Positions 1 to 10,900 of a stretch of 64,000 nt of DNA are shown one piece after another; the stretch's first letter is position 1; each line of letters starts with the position of its first letter. Source of the DNA: Platanthera guangdongensis. Taxonomy: Eukaryota > Streptophyta > Magnoliopsida > Asparagales > Orchidaceae. The position numbers and the translations under genes are program-made. A model generated the notes under the pieces. It saw only the letters and a list, made by a program, of their open reading frames with translations. It did not search any database and had not been told where the DNA came from. The DNA lies in assembly GCA_039583875.1 (NCBI GenBank), contig CM077158.1:118293900-118357899 (forward strand). Direction: 5' to 3'.

Positions 1-535
1 GCATTAGAGAAAATATGTGCGTGTTCCTCCGGGGGTGAATCAATAAAAGGGGAAGAGTGCATGGGGAGAGACGGTGCCACAATGTCGTCACACCGATCAG
101 CAGAAAGTCTGATGGGCATATCTACAGCAGTCCCCCATATACAAGGTCGTGCTGCGAATATATCATCAGAATCAGATGGGGCGGCCATTTGAGAGGGTGA
201 TAGAGTGAATCGGATACCCGGTTCATCATCCTCCTCCAACTAGCGCTGAAATTTTGCATAATATTTCAACATGTGGTCGGTGCTACGACAACACAAACAT
301 CATTTTCCATTACTCCTCGATCCAGGTGGGACCGGAGAGGAATAAGAAAAAGATGAATGCGTAGAAGAGGAGTGACCATAAGACCTGGGTTGGTTGTATG
401 AAGTACCATAGGAAGACGGTGCTCCATACACAGAACCACGAGAATTATGCTCAAAATCATCAGTGGGGCACTCATCACTATCATGCCTATAATCCCCTCA
501 CCATAGGCAACGGATATTCATATAAGAATACATGG
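1..535 (-). pseudogene. Element T: decayed first ORF (gag-like), open at the left edge
   Basis: On the minus strand one frame can be followed from a possible ATG near 535 to the window edge, broken by three in-frame stops, the last two near 305 and 242. The translation is rich in Ser/Tyr/Pro and then has a CLCC...H cluster followed by an acidic stretch (LEEDDEPG). The frame lies directly downstream of a tRNA primer site and LTR on the same strand, where gag is expected in a Tat/Athila-type Ty3/gypsy element. I do not recognise a specific gag domain, so the assignment comes from position and from the maintained frame. It could also be the lineage-specific extra 5' ORF of some Tat elements. Confidence 0.35.
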
Positions 536-760
536 TGCAACAAGAAGAATTTACCAATAGAAAGTTTCTAAGCAACAATTAACTACACACCACAGATAAA
601 AGAATAGGAAAACCTGCTACAGAAAAATTAAAAGTAGAATAAGAACAAATAAAAACAAGAAACAGATTCTAAAAACTAAAGCAAAGAAGAAACATGAAAT
701 ATAAAAATGGAAAAGGGCTACTATCTCTGATCACCCTCTACAAAAACTCACACGACTGTG
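536..760 (-). other. Element T: untranslated leader
   Basis: This AT-rich stretch lies between the primer-binding site and the first decayed ORF of T. I see no coding frame or repeat in it. It fits a 5' leader. Confidence 0.5.
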
Positions 761-779
761 TTCCCCGGCAACAGCGCCA
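761..779 (-). other. Element T: primer-binding site
   Basis: The minus strand reads TGGCGCTGTTGCCGGGGAA, the primer-binding motif shared by plant Athila and Tat Ty3/gypsy elements. It starts six bases inside the LTR end (CATCA). It fixes the orientation: the 5' LTR lies to the right and the internal region runs left out of the window. Confidence 0.8.
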
Positions 780-1720
780 AAAACATGATGGTTAAGATCA
801 CGGGAGTGAACCGGTCGCACAAGTAATATAAAATGGGTGAGTTTTCTCAATTCTCGATCTCTCAAGGAACACAGTAAGGTGGAGTGAATTTCGAGGAGGA
901 CTTGAGATTGAATTCCTCAAGGTCGGCGGTAACGATGGGGGTTTTGATATTGCGTACAAAGAAAATAAAACACTATCAACTACTACTATGCAACGCCGCT
1001 ATGCGATGCTTCGCCAGACGGGAAGGAAAACTAGTCGGGCCGCTATGCACCGAATCACTAGGCGGTTGGGCAAGTAGGCTTGCGGATAAGGTGATAAGAG
1101 TGGCAGAATGAGGGTCGAAAGCACCTCTTCGCTACGCACGCCACTAGCAATTGCTAGTGTGGCAAGGGTGGATGGTGGCGGATGGAATATGGGGCACCTC
1201 AAGCAAATAACGAAAATACAAAATCACATAGACATGATTGTATAAAAACGTTTTACAAACTAAGCATACTTCATCATATATAAGAGTTCAACTACAGATT
1301 CAACAACCAAACAAGAAAAGAGTGTGCGAAATCGACCGAATCCGAAGTCTTGTTGAGGATTCATGGTTGGAATCGTCGGGTTGTCAATCCGCGTCCAGGC
1401 TCGGTCCTCAACTGCGTCTGAGGTAGAGAAGGGGTGTCACCACCTTCCAATGGCCCGTCTTCTTCGTGTCATGATCCGGTGGAGGATGGCAGAACTTCTC
1501 CTAGCTTGGTGGAGAAAGCTAGGTCAAGCTCTTCTTGAAGCTCAAAGATGAAGGAGGAGGCCGAGAGGAAGCTCTGGCTTGGATTTGGCAGTGAAAGCAT
1601 GACCGGAGCACCTCCCTACGATGGAAGATGAAGGGGAACAGCGGAACCCTTCCTCAGAGATGTAAACGGCGGAGAAATGTCGAGCGATCCCAGAGATTCC
1701 GAATTAGGTAGAGACCTGCG

Positions 1721-1730
1721 ATATTTATAC
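1721..1730 (-). promoter_or_regulatory. Element T: probable TATA box in the LTR
   Basis: The minus strand reads GTATAAATAT about 625 bp into the joined LTR, a plausible U3/R position. It is upstream of the primer site in the direction of transcription. There is no other support. Confidence 0.4.
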
Positions 1731-1761
1731 AAAGCAGAATTGAACAATGAGCATGATCACG

Positions 1762-1985
1762 GGCGCAGGACCAGTGGAAGTGCGCACTATGTACAGTGAT
1801 CGTGCGCACTAGCATGGCAGATTAGGAAGAAGAACTGGGATAACACGCACGAGCAGTGGCGCACGACCACCGGTTGTGCGCACTAAGTTCAATGGTCGTA
1901 CGATTACGCCAGATAGGACTCCAGGAAAAGAGGAATCAATGCACACGATCAGTGGCGCACGACCGGGGGTCGTGTGCACTATGTC
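1762..1985. repeat. Element T: palindrome cluster in the LTR (continues at 16682-16795)
   Basis: Several imperfect copies of a GCGCACGACCA / TGGTCGTGCGC palindrome occur, linked by CACTAT, near 1762-1811, 1848-1885, 1895-1907 and 1940-1985, and on the far side of Gypsy1 at 16682-16795. The best copy (16753-16771) has arms that match around a single central base. Spacing is irregular, so this is a cluster and not a simple tandem repeat. Confidence 0.7.
1981..1985. other. Target-site duplication of Gypsy1 (ATGTC; partner 16677-16681)
   Basis: ATGTC directly precedes the left LTR and directly follows the right LTR. Removing Gypsy1 and one copy restores continuous T LTR sequence. Confidence 0.95.
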
Positions 1986-3058
1986 TGATGTAGGGGTATC
2001 TGGAAATGGAGATCTCTGCGAAGCTAACGCCCTCCATACGCACAACACGTCGTAGATCTACCGCACCTACACAGCACCTATCGCCCACAATAGTTCCTCG
2101 TCACAAAACGCAGCACAAACAACAAAGGATGAATGGTCGACTCGAAAACAAAGATCAGAAATTTGAGTCGGAGTATTCCCCAAGAAAACACAAAGGTTGC
2201 CACTCCTTTTTGAGAGTAAGACCAAGGCTATAGGCCAAGATCCGCTCAGGCAAATAGGATCCACCCGATCCGGAAATAAAAAGCCTTGCAACGGCGATTT
2301 CGTTTCAAAACTTGCAGCGATTAATTTAAACATCCGGAGAAAACGATTTGCGAAAAAATCCACCACAACTAAGGAGAAGAATCACACAAGGAAGAGGAAA
2401 GAGATTACCCAACCGGAAAGCATTTCACACAAGATAATTGTGGGAGAATCACTCTCTCCATGAATCCATCAGTTTCACATCGAATGGGGCTGCTTCCTTC
2501 TTCCACGGAGTCGCACCGATAGAAGCCACGCCGGAGTCGCACCGAACGGGGATGGAGGAGGCAAGGTTTGGCTTCACACCAAGGGGGGGAGGCTATTGGA
2601 TTCTCTCCATGGTGGCCGAAATTTCTCAAGGGGGGTTTAGGGTTTCTTTTTCCAATGCTTTAACTCTTCATAATAGCCTCCTTTAAATAGGAGTTACAAA
2701 CAAGCCTTAGCCCTTCATGATGGAGATTTAATCTCATCCATCCGAATGGCTAATTGCACACCAATACTAAAAATAGTTCAAAATGGAAAAATAACAACAC
2801 ATGCAATGAATATAAAATTATCACATAAACATAGGATAATTTTATATTCCAAATATAAAATGGAGTGCACGAAAAGGAAATAAATAAAGCTAATGCATTG
2901 TCGTGACGGTAGCACGTCGCGGGCAGAGGTTGTAGTGTAGCCTTCCGTTAGCGTCATCGTGCCGCCTCACATCCTTGAGTCGTATGGCCTTATCAACCGG
3001 ATCATCAGCAGCATCGTCAGCATTGTCTTCAAATGGTGGAGGAGGGGGCACGCCATCA
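1986..3058 (-). repeat. Gypsy1 3' LTR
   Basis: On the minus strand it begins TGATGGCGTG, right after the purine tract, and ends CCCTACATCA. It is very similar along its length to 15605-16676. A TATA-like CTATTTAAAG is at 2681-2690 (minus). The last 56 codons of the integrase ORF lie inside this LTR. Confidence 0.92.
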
Positions 3059-4584
3059 ATCCTCCCCCGCTCAAAAGCACGCATCTCCATTGCGTGGTCC
3101 AAGCGATAGCGGTGAAGGAGAGCGAAATCCAAACTCTGCAGCTCCGTCTCGAGTACCCAAGAGTCATCTGAAGGGGGCCGATCACGCCAACAGATGAGAA
3201 AGCGGTGGGTGTCACCATCAGCAGTGGTAACAGGCTCAGCATCAAGTATCATCTCTGGAGTGGAAAACGTCAGTGGAAACTTGGGGAACATATTAGAAGT
3301 AGGCAGGAAAGAAGGCAACTTACCATCCGATGATATACCTGTGGGGACCGAAAGAGAGAGATCATTCGTACTACCACTCCCCAACCCATGAGAATTTTCA
3401 GTGGGAGAAGAAGACGACAAAGAAATCAACTCTTGTGGTGGTGACACAAACATCGTTAAATCCAAAACATAAAAAATGGGCGAGATACCACAATCAGCAG
3501 GCAAGTCCAAAACAAAAGTGTTGTCACCTAACTTCTTAATAATCCGAAAAGGGCCGGAGCGGTTTGGTGCTAACTTTTTAACGGTGCCAGTTGGAAAGCG
3601 TTCGGGAAGTAAACGGACTAAAACTAGATCGCCAATGTTGAAGTCTGATACTTTCCTATGTAAATTAGCGTGCGCTTGATAAGAGTCGTATTGCGTAGTC
3701 AAGGTGGCCCGTATACGTGCGTGTAAATCATGGATGTGCTGGGCGAAGGATTGTGCAAACTGACTTGCCTTGTACGTTGGGGGCAACGACACCAAGTCAA
3801 GCGGCACAGGAGCCTTATACCCGTGGACAATCTCATTCGGAGACAGACCTGTAGACCTATTCTTGGAATTATTGTAGGCCAACTGGGCATGGGGAAGGAG
3901 AAGATCCCAAGTGCTCTTGTGATCACTCACAAGGCATCGTAACAAATTTCCTAAGCTCCGATTAACCACTTCCGTCTGCCCATCAGTTTGGGGATGATAG
4001 GCAGAGGAAAACAATAATTTCGTTCCCATTAATATCCAAAGAGTCTTCCAAAAATAACTAGTGAATTTTACGTCCCTATCCGATACTATGGTCTTTGGCA
4101 CTCCACGGTGACTAACGACTTCTTTAAAATAAAGTTTAGCGACGTGAGACGCATCATTCGTCCTACTGCACGGGATGAAATAAGCCATCTTTGAAAACCT
4201 ATCCACAACTACAAAAATTGAGTCGTGACGGCGTAGGGTAACAGGGAGGCCTAATACAAAATCCATACTAACGTCTACACAAGGCATGGAGGGAATAGGC
4301 AAGGGTGTATATAAGCCTACGTTGGTTTTACTACCCTTAGACACCTGGCACGTGCGGCAGCTACTCACTACCTGTCCCACCATAACCTTATGTTTTGGCC
4401 AATAGAATTTGTCCTCGACTAACGTAATGGTCTTATCTCTACCGAAGTGGCCACTCAACCCTCCGCTATGCAACTCCCATATGATATGTAGTCGTAACGA
4501 TGACTGTGGAATACATAGTTTCCCGTTCCTAAACAGGTAACCGTCCTTGATGACGTAGGAAGATATCGTCGTGGGGGCGCTATC
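2890..4584 (-). pseudogene. Gypsy1 integrase with C-terminal chromodomain-like tail
   Basis: In order: the His/Cys zinc-binding region (H...H, then CRTC, about 4450-4360), the DDE core (VVVDRFSKMAYF near 4200, SDRDVKFTS near 4080, HPQTDGQTE near 3985), and a C-terminal segment resembling a chromodomain (LICWRDRPPSDDSW, about 3190). The integrase joins element cDNA to chromosomal DNA, and chromodomains of this group are thought to guide it to modified histones. The frame follows directly on from RT-RNase H, separated only by a TAG at 4585-4587. It reads across the purine tract into the 3' LTR and stops at 2890. The 5' LTR copy (16508-16676) keeps the same tail codons. Confidence 0.9.
3059..3072 (-). 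other. Gypsy1 polypurine tract
   Basis: The minus strand reads GAGCGGGGGAGGAT immediately before the 3' LTR start. This is where plus-strand DNA synthesis is primed. It is also translated as part of the integrase tail. Confidence 0.85.
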
Positions 4585-6100
4585 CTAGGCAGAAAGATAG
4601 AAGTCCTGGAAGTCAGGACACGTGGCGTACTCATCATTAATCCGCTCAAATCCTACAAAATGTACTTCCATAGAGGTGAGTAAAAGAGTAAGACGACTAA
4701 GGGCGTCCGCGACTCGGTTATCAGCTCCCTTAAGGTGCTTGAGATTAAACGTGTAACCTTGTAAGAAAGCGACCCACTTAGCGTGACGTGGGCTGATCTT
4801 ATGCTGGCCGTTGATGAAACGTAAAGCCTCATGATCGGAGAGTATCACAAACTCCTTGGAGAGGAGATAGTGCCTCCAATGGTGTAGACATCGGACTACA
4901 GTATAAAATTCCCTATCGTAATTTGAATAGTTCAGCTTAGGGCCGGACAACTTCTCGCTAAAATAACTAACGGGATGGCCCTCCTGGCTCAAGACACCTC
5001 CAATCCCTACCCCAGACGCATCGCATGTGAGCTCAAAGACTTTAGCAAAGTCAGGTAGACGTAAGACAGGTGCCTCAGTCATAAGCTCCTTGATTCGTTC
5101 AAAAGCATGGGTGGCGGACTTCGTCCACGTAAACACTCCCTTCTTCATACAGTCTGTGATAGGCGCCATAATACTACTGAAGTCTCGTATGAAACGACGA
5201 TAAAACGTGGCTAACCCATGAAAACTACGCACATCACGTAGGGTGGTTGGCACGGGCCAGTCCTTAATGACCTGAACCTTGCCCGGATCGACTCGAATAC
5301 CCTCAGAGCCGACTATATAGCCTAAGAACTCTACCTCCGAGACATAGAAAGTGCATTTCTTAAGATTGAGAAATAACGTCTCCTTCCGCGGGGTGGAAAG
5401 GATCACTCTCATGTGGGAGATGTGCTCGGTAGTAGAGGTGCTATAAATCAGAATATCGTCAAAGTAGACGACAACGAACTTTCCCATGAATGGATGAAAG
5501 ACATGTGTCATCATCCGGGAGAAGGTACTAGGGGCATTGGACAACCCAAAGGGCATCACAAGCCATTCGAACAGACCATCCTTCGACTTAAACGTCGTCT
5601 TCCACTCATCGCCCTCTCGTATCCTAATATGGTGATAGCCACTCCGAAGATCTAATTTGGAGAATACGGTGGCTCCAGACAAGACATCCAACAAATCATC
5701 TTGGCGGGGAATGGGGAACCTATACTTTATGGTGATTTTGTTGATAGCCCGGCTATCAACGCACATCCTCCATGTACCATCCTTCTTGGGGGCAAGTAGG
5801 GCTGGTGCAGCACATGTACTCATACTAGTCCTAATAAAACCTTTCGCTAGCAAGCCCTCTATCTGAGACTGCAACTCCAGGTGAGCTGCGGGGTGGAGTC
5901 GGTAATGGGGTTGATTTGGCAAGGAAGACCCCGGGATGAGATCTATCGCATGCTGGATATTCCTAAGTGGGGGTAATGTGGGCGGCAACTCATCCGGGTA
6001 CACATCCCTATACTCCTCCAACAGTACCCGTAACTCACTAGGTAACTCATCCAAAATGCTAGAATGGGGCTTCGCACTTAAGAGGACTAGCGCATACATG
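4585..6100 (-). pseudogene. Gypsy1 reverse transcriptase and RNase H
   Basis: Starting at the Copia1 junction, the frame shows the RT palm with [13 protein letters not shown] and the catalytic YFDDI motif (about 5452-5468), the connection FLGYIV, then a gypsy RNase H ([11 protein letters not shown] near 5020, LSDHEALRF near 4835, ADALSR near 4700). It ends at a TAG at 4585, beyond which the integrase continues in the same frame, so the stop is a point mutation inside one polyprotein. Upstream the frame was continuous with the protease segment now at 13649 and beyond. Residues read upstream of 6106 in this frame are Copia1 LTR sequence and not part of the gene. Confidence 0.92.
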
Positions 6101-6105
6101 ATTCC
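6101..6105. other. Target-site duplication of Copia1 (ATTCC; partner ATTTC 13644-13648)
   Basis: The 5-bp flanks differ at one base. Removing Copia1 and one flank rejoins the Gypsy1 pol frame exactly, so this is the insertion site. Confidence 0.88.
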
Positions 6106-7779
6106 TGTTGAAATTTGTGAAGTGGAAGTGGGTGACGGGACAGGCCGGGCGGACTGGGGCGGACAGCCTTGGCGGACTAGGCGGACTGGGCAGACTGAGA
6201 TGTGCGGCCTGGTGGAAGGTCTAGTGGAAAGCCGGTTGTTCTTCTGAGCGGTTTGCACGGGTTGAGTCCGCGGACTATGCGGCCTAGTGTCTGCGGATAG
6301 GGTGTTTGCTGATTGGCTTTGCCAAGGAGCGGCCTGAGCGGATAAAGACTTGTGGACTGGTGCATTGCTCAGTGGCCGCGGGTGCAAGCTTGTGCTGATA
6401 GGCGGTTGGCTCGTGTCCGCGGGTAGCTTGCGGACTGGAGTGTCCACGGTGTGGGCTGTTGCGGACTGGGCTTAGAGCTTGGCTGAGGCCTTGTCGAGCT
6501 CTGGTGGCACAGCAGGCGATTTGCTGTGGAGACCGGTTGGCGGACTGGTGTTTGGATTCCGGGAGGAAGCTGCTGCGTTGGACAAGTGCGAGGTGCTCGC
6601 GGACTGGTGGTTGTCTGTGTTAGGGTGTTTGGCGGACGGGAGTTTGTGTCCGCCATGCTCGCACTGGCCCTTGATGGTTTTGGACTTGGTCACACTTTGT
6701 GTCAAGTTCATGGTGTCCGCCGTATCCGCCAAGTCCGCTGTGACCGGGCGGACTGTTGCTGTCTGCCTTTGGCCGTGGACTTGTGGCGGATTGAGGTGTG
6801 AGTCTTGCGGACTGCCTCGGGTTGGTGCGGACTGCCATTGAAGGGGGTGCTGTCCTGCAGTGGTTGGAGCTTTGCGGGCTGATGCCTTGTCCGCATAGCT
6901 TGGGCGGACTGGAGAGAGTTCGCCAATGGTTGCCTGCTCCTGACGGTTTCCCTTGGTATCCGGCTAAGTCCATGCGGACTCGGCGGACGGAGGTTTGCTA
7001 TCGCGCGGGCTGGGGTGGTGTCGCTATCTCTTGGGCGGTGACCACACTCCTCTCCTTGCCTATAAATAGGACCCCCCTGGCACATATACAAAAAACCTAA
7101 GTAACTTGAGTGAACAGTAAGTTGGGGTGTGCAAGGAGCTGCGGTCTGTGTTTTCTAGTCCGCGCGGATTGTTTCAGGCTAACGGTTTGCTGTGTGCAGG
7201 TCGCGCGAATAGCTTCAAGGAGCCAGGAGTTTGGCTGTGACTTCGGTCAAGTGCTTGGAAGTGTGCGGTCTCTGCGGACTCAGCAGGAGGTCGCTCTGCG
7301 GCTTGTTAGTTCTGTTTTCAACTTTGCCAGCTTCAATAACCTGTCCGCCAGTTTCAGGCGGGTAGGGGGTGTTCCTCAGTTCAGGTTCAGCAGGAGGTGA
7401 ATAACGGTGTGTCCGTGCGGCCTCGCGGCTTCGGCGGACTCCGTGTCTATTCGGCAGATTGCAGCATAGCTCGGGCGAGCTCAGCGGTCTCGGCGACCTC
7501 GGCGACCTCGCGGTCTCGGCGAACTCCGGTGCTGTCCGCCCGGCTTGTTTTTTGGTGCTTTCTATTTACAGCTGTTATACTAGCGAAATCATGTCTCGCT
7601 ATGTATGCCTCGAATTATAAAGAAGTGAATGTATAAAAGACCTGCTTGTGCTTCCATTGTTTGTTGGGTGTAACCTTTGATCCTTGGGTTCCGCTGGTTC
7701 AACGTGAGAACTGGGTAGTTCCGAAGATATTAATTTGGCGTTTGGGCTATCTTGCTGACCACGTTGAGAAAATTTAACA
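6106..7779 (+). repeat. Copia1 5' LTR
   Basis: It is a GC-rich LTR with very many dispersed GCGGACT / GTCCGC words, including the palindrome GTCCGCGGAC near 6270. A canonical TATA box is at 7061-7070. Several ORFs of 80-130 codons on both strands are by-products of its high GC content and recur identically in the other LTR. Confidence 0.92.
7061..7070 (+). promoter_or_regulatory. Copia1 LTR TATA box
   Basis: TATAAATAGG lies in an ideal plant TATA context and is repeated at 12926-12935 in the 3' LTR. It lies about 710 bp upstream of the LTR end, as expected for the U3/R boundary. Confidence 0.75.
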
Positions 7780-7792
7780 TGGTATCAAAGCG
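7780..7792 (+). other. Copia1 primer-binding site
   Basis: TGGTATCAAAGCG directly abuts the LTR. It matches the initiator-Met tRNA 3' end except for A in place of G in the usual TATCAGAG. Confidence 0.8.
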
Positions 7793-7920
7793 AGGTTTCT
7801 GAGGTTTCTGAGGTTCAGTTGCGTGAGCGGAAGACAGCCAGTGTTGTTACTCTGTGATTGAGTGGTGATCAACCTGTGTTGTTGCTCGGAGCTGCTGATA
7901 GGTTGCCAACAGGTGTTGCA

Positions 7921-10900
7921 ATGGAAGGGAGTTTTGCAAGAGGTCTGGGCATTGAACTCTTAACGCCGACTAATTTCAAGAAGTGGAAGTCGTGCATGAA
8001 GAGTTATCTTCTTGCCGAGGAGCTGTGGGAAGTCGTCGGTGGTGACGACAGACAGGAAGTTACTGCTGCTTTCGGTACTGCTGAGCAGGTCAGGCTCTGG
8101 AGAAGAACAAATGCTAAGGCGGAGTTCATTCTGAAGAGAGTCGTGTCTCCGGAACTGTTTGATCACATCGTTGGGTGTGAGTCGGCTGCTGATATTTGGA
8201 CAACCATTGATGAGTTGTTCAATAGGAAGAATGTGGCGCGGCTTCAGTTCTTGGAGAATGAGTTGCCCAGGGCAACTCAGGGAGACCTTTCCATCTCCAA
8301 GTACTTCTTAAAGATGAAGAGCTTGTGCGCTGAGCTGTCGGCACTGGATCCTGATGAGCCTATCTCTGAGGCAAAGATGAAAAGGCACATTATCCGCGGC
8401 TTGCGGAAGGAATATGTGGCCTTTGTAACATCTGTTCAAGGGTGGGCTACTCAGCCGTCGTTGCTGGAACTGGAGAATCTGCTTGCCTCGCAGGAGAGCT
8501 TAGCAAGGCAGATGGCTGGAGTGAATCTGAATCAGGAAGGCAGCGAAGCTCTCTTCTCAGGCAAGAAGAAAGGATGGGAAGGGAAGAAGAAGAAGAAGGT
8601 GCAGGCCGCTGGTGAGAAGGAGACTTCAACTTCATATCCGTCGGAGAGGAGCAATGCTCCTAAGGACTGGAAGAAGAATCTGAAGTGCTACCGGTGTCAT
8701 CAGCGAGGGCACTTCAAGCGGGACTGCAAGGTCAAACTGCAGCCTGGGCATGCTGCGAGAAAGGAGGAAGCTTGCTCGAGAAGTGAAGAAGTAGGATGGG
8801 GCGGAGCTTTTATGACGAGCACTTGTGTCCGGGCCTTGTCTGCTGAGGACTTCAACAGCGAGTGGATCGTGGACTCCGGGTGTGGTCATCACCTCACCGG
8901 AGACAAATCAAAGTTCACCTCCATGCAGGCTTACTCAGGTAATGAAGTTATTATCACTGCTGATAATACTGTTTATGCAGTAGAGAAGGAGGGGGTCGTG
9001 TCTTTGGGTAGTGATCAGGGGCCACTCACGTTAAGGAGTGTGTATCACGTACCGGGCATGAAGAAGAACCTCTTCTCGGTGACCAATGCGGTGGACCCTG
9101 GGTATCACGTTCTGTTTGGGCCAACAGACGTGAGGTTCCTTCGCAACGTATCAGCGGTAAAGGCTGATGTTGCTCATGTTTGGAGGAGGGTGAAGAACTT
9201 ATTTGTTCTTTCCACCAATGCTTATGTTGATAAGATGAGGGCCAATGATAGTGCTGCTATCTGGCATGAGAGGCTGGGGCATGTTGGCATGGACAAGCTG
9301 AAGGCGATGGCTAGTAGAAGTCTGGTAAGGGGGTTGCCGAAGTTGTCCTTCTTTGGTGATGGGCATGTTTGTGCGGGCTATCAATACGGTAAGGCACATC
9401 GCGTTCCGTTTGATAAATCTCTAACAAGGAGCAAGAAACCATTGGAGTGTATTCATGGCGACCTGATGGGACCGACTGTTACTGCCAGCCTTGGTGGAAG
9501 TAGATACATGCTTGTCTTGCTTGATGACTACTCAAGGTATACTTGGGTGTACTTCTTAAAGGAGAAGTCGGAAGCCTTCCGTTTGTTCGTGGAGTTCAAG
9601 GAGTTGGTAGAAGGCCGGCTTGGCTTGCGGGTTAAGAAGCTTAGAACTGATAACGGGGGTGAATTTTTTTCCTCCGAGTTTTCTAACTTCTGCAGGAAGC
9701 ACGGGATCCAACGAGAGCTTACTTGTTCTCACACTCCACAACAAAATGGGGTAGCGGAGCGGAAGATCCGTCATCTGACGGAGACCTGCAAATGCTGGCT
9801 TCATGCGAAAGATATCCCAAGGTCCTTTTGGGCGGAGGGAATGTCTTGTGCTGCCTATGTTATCAACCGGATGCCACTTAGCCCTATCAACATGAAGACT
9901 CCTGTTGAGCTGTTGCTGAAGGAGAAGCCGAGTGTGGGACACCTTAGGGTGTTTGGTTCAACTTGCTACGTGCATGTCCCGGATGCTTCACGGACAAAGC
10001 TGGATGCGAAGGCAAGGAAACTTGTCTTTGTTGGCTATGATGAGCGAAAGAAGGGATGGAAATGCATGGACCCTGTGACGAATAAGTTCGTGGTATCAAG
10101 AGACGTTGTCTTTGACGAGCTGACGTCATATGGAGGTGGCTCGGTGGAGCTAACCGGAAGTAGCAAGGTTGATGAAGCACCGGTGGAGGCTGCTGAAGGC
10201 TTGGAAGAGGAGCTTGCTGTTTCACCAGCAGCTCCTGTTGCTTCGAACTTCGAGGCTGAGCCTTCTGGCTCAGGAAGCAGGGGGAGCACTGCTCAATACT
10301 TGCCCCAGGTAGGAGTGGAGCCTGATGAAGCAACGGAAGCCGTGAGCAAGGAGCCGTGTCTTCGGAGATCGAAGAGGGTGGTTAAGCCACCGGCTCGGTA
10401 CTGTGATGGGAATGCAGTGAGCTTTGTCTCCTGCTTCTTTGCAGGTCCTCTGGATGAGCGAGAGCCTGCAAAATTCAACGAGGCCACTGGAGTGAAGGAG
10501 TGGGAAGGTGTCATGAAGGAAGAGATTGATGCTCTGAAGAAGAATGAAACCTGGGACCTTGTGCCCAAGGTTGATGGCATTACTCCGGTTACTTGCAAGT
10601 GGGTGTATAAGTTGAAGAAGAAGGCTGATGGGAGCATTGATCGGTTCAAGGCTCGCCTGGTCGCTAGAGGATTCTCACAGCAGTATGGAGAAGATGACTT
10701 CTGTAAGAGTGGTGATCGCCTTGGCTGCTAGCAAGGGATGGAGGTTGTGGCAACTCGATGTGAAGAATGCCTTTCTTTACGGAGAGATTGACAAGGACAT
10801 CTTCATGGATCAGCCGCTTGGTTTTGTCTCTGAGAAGCATCCAGACTATGTCTGCAAACTCAGGAAGGCTCTCTATGGGTTGAAGCAAGCTCCTAGAGCT

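Larger units (their letters stand above)
786..1985 (-). repeat. Element T: 5' LTR, downstream part (split by Gypsy1)
   Basis: Read on the minus strand, the T LTR starts TGATGAGTCC at 17051, runs to 16682, is interrupted by Gypsy1, resumes at 1985 and ends ...CCATCA at 786, next to the primer site. Joined, it is about 1570 bp with TGATG...CATCA ends. This part holds a probable TATA box and a CpG-rich palindrome cluster. Short ORFs here have no recognisable product and look like chance frames. Confidence 0.8.

Noticed and set aside
2006..2686. Plus-strand ORFs in the Gypsy1 LTR (also 15625-16304)
   Set aside because: The LTR is transcribed from the minus strand; the frames are shared by both LTRs only because the DNA is duplicated, and no domain is recognisable.
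6369..7400. Many ORFs of 80-130 codons on both strands (also 11897-13333)
   Set aside because: They lie in the GC-rich Copia1 LTRs, recur identically in both, and match no domain; chance frames.
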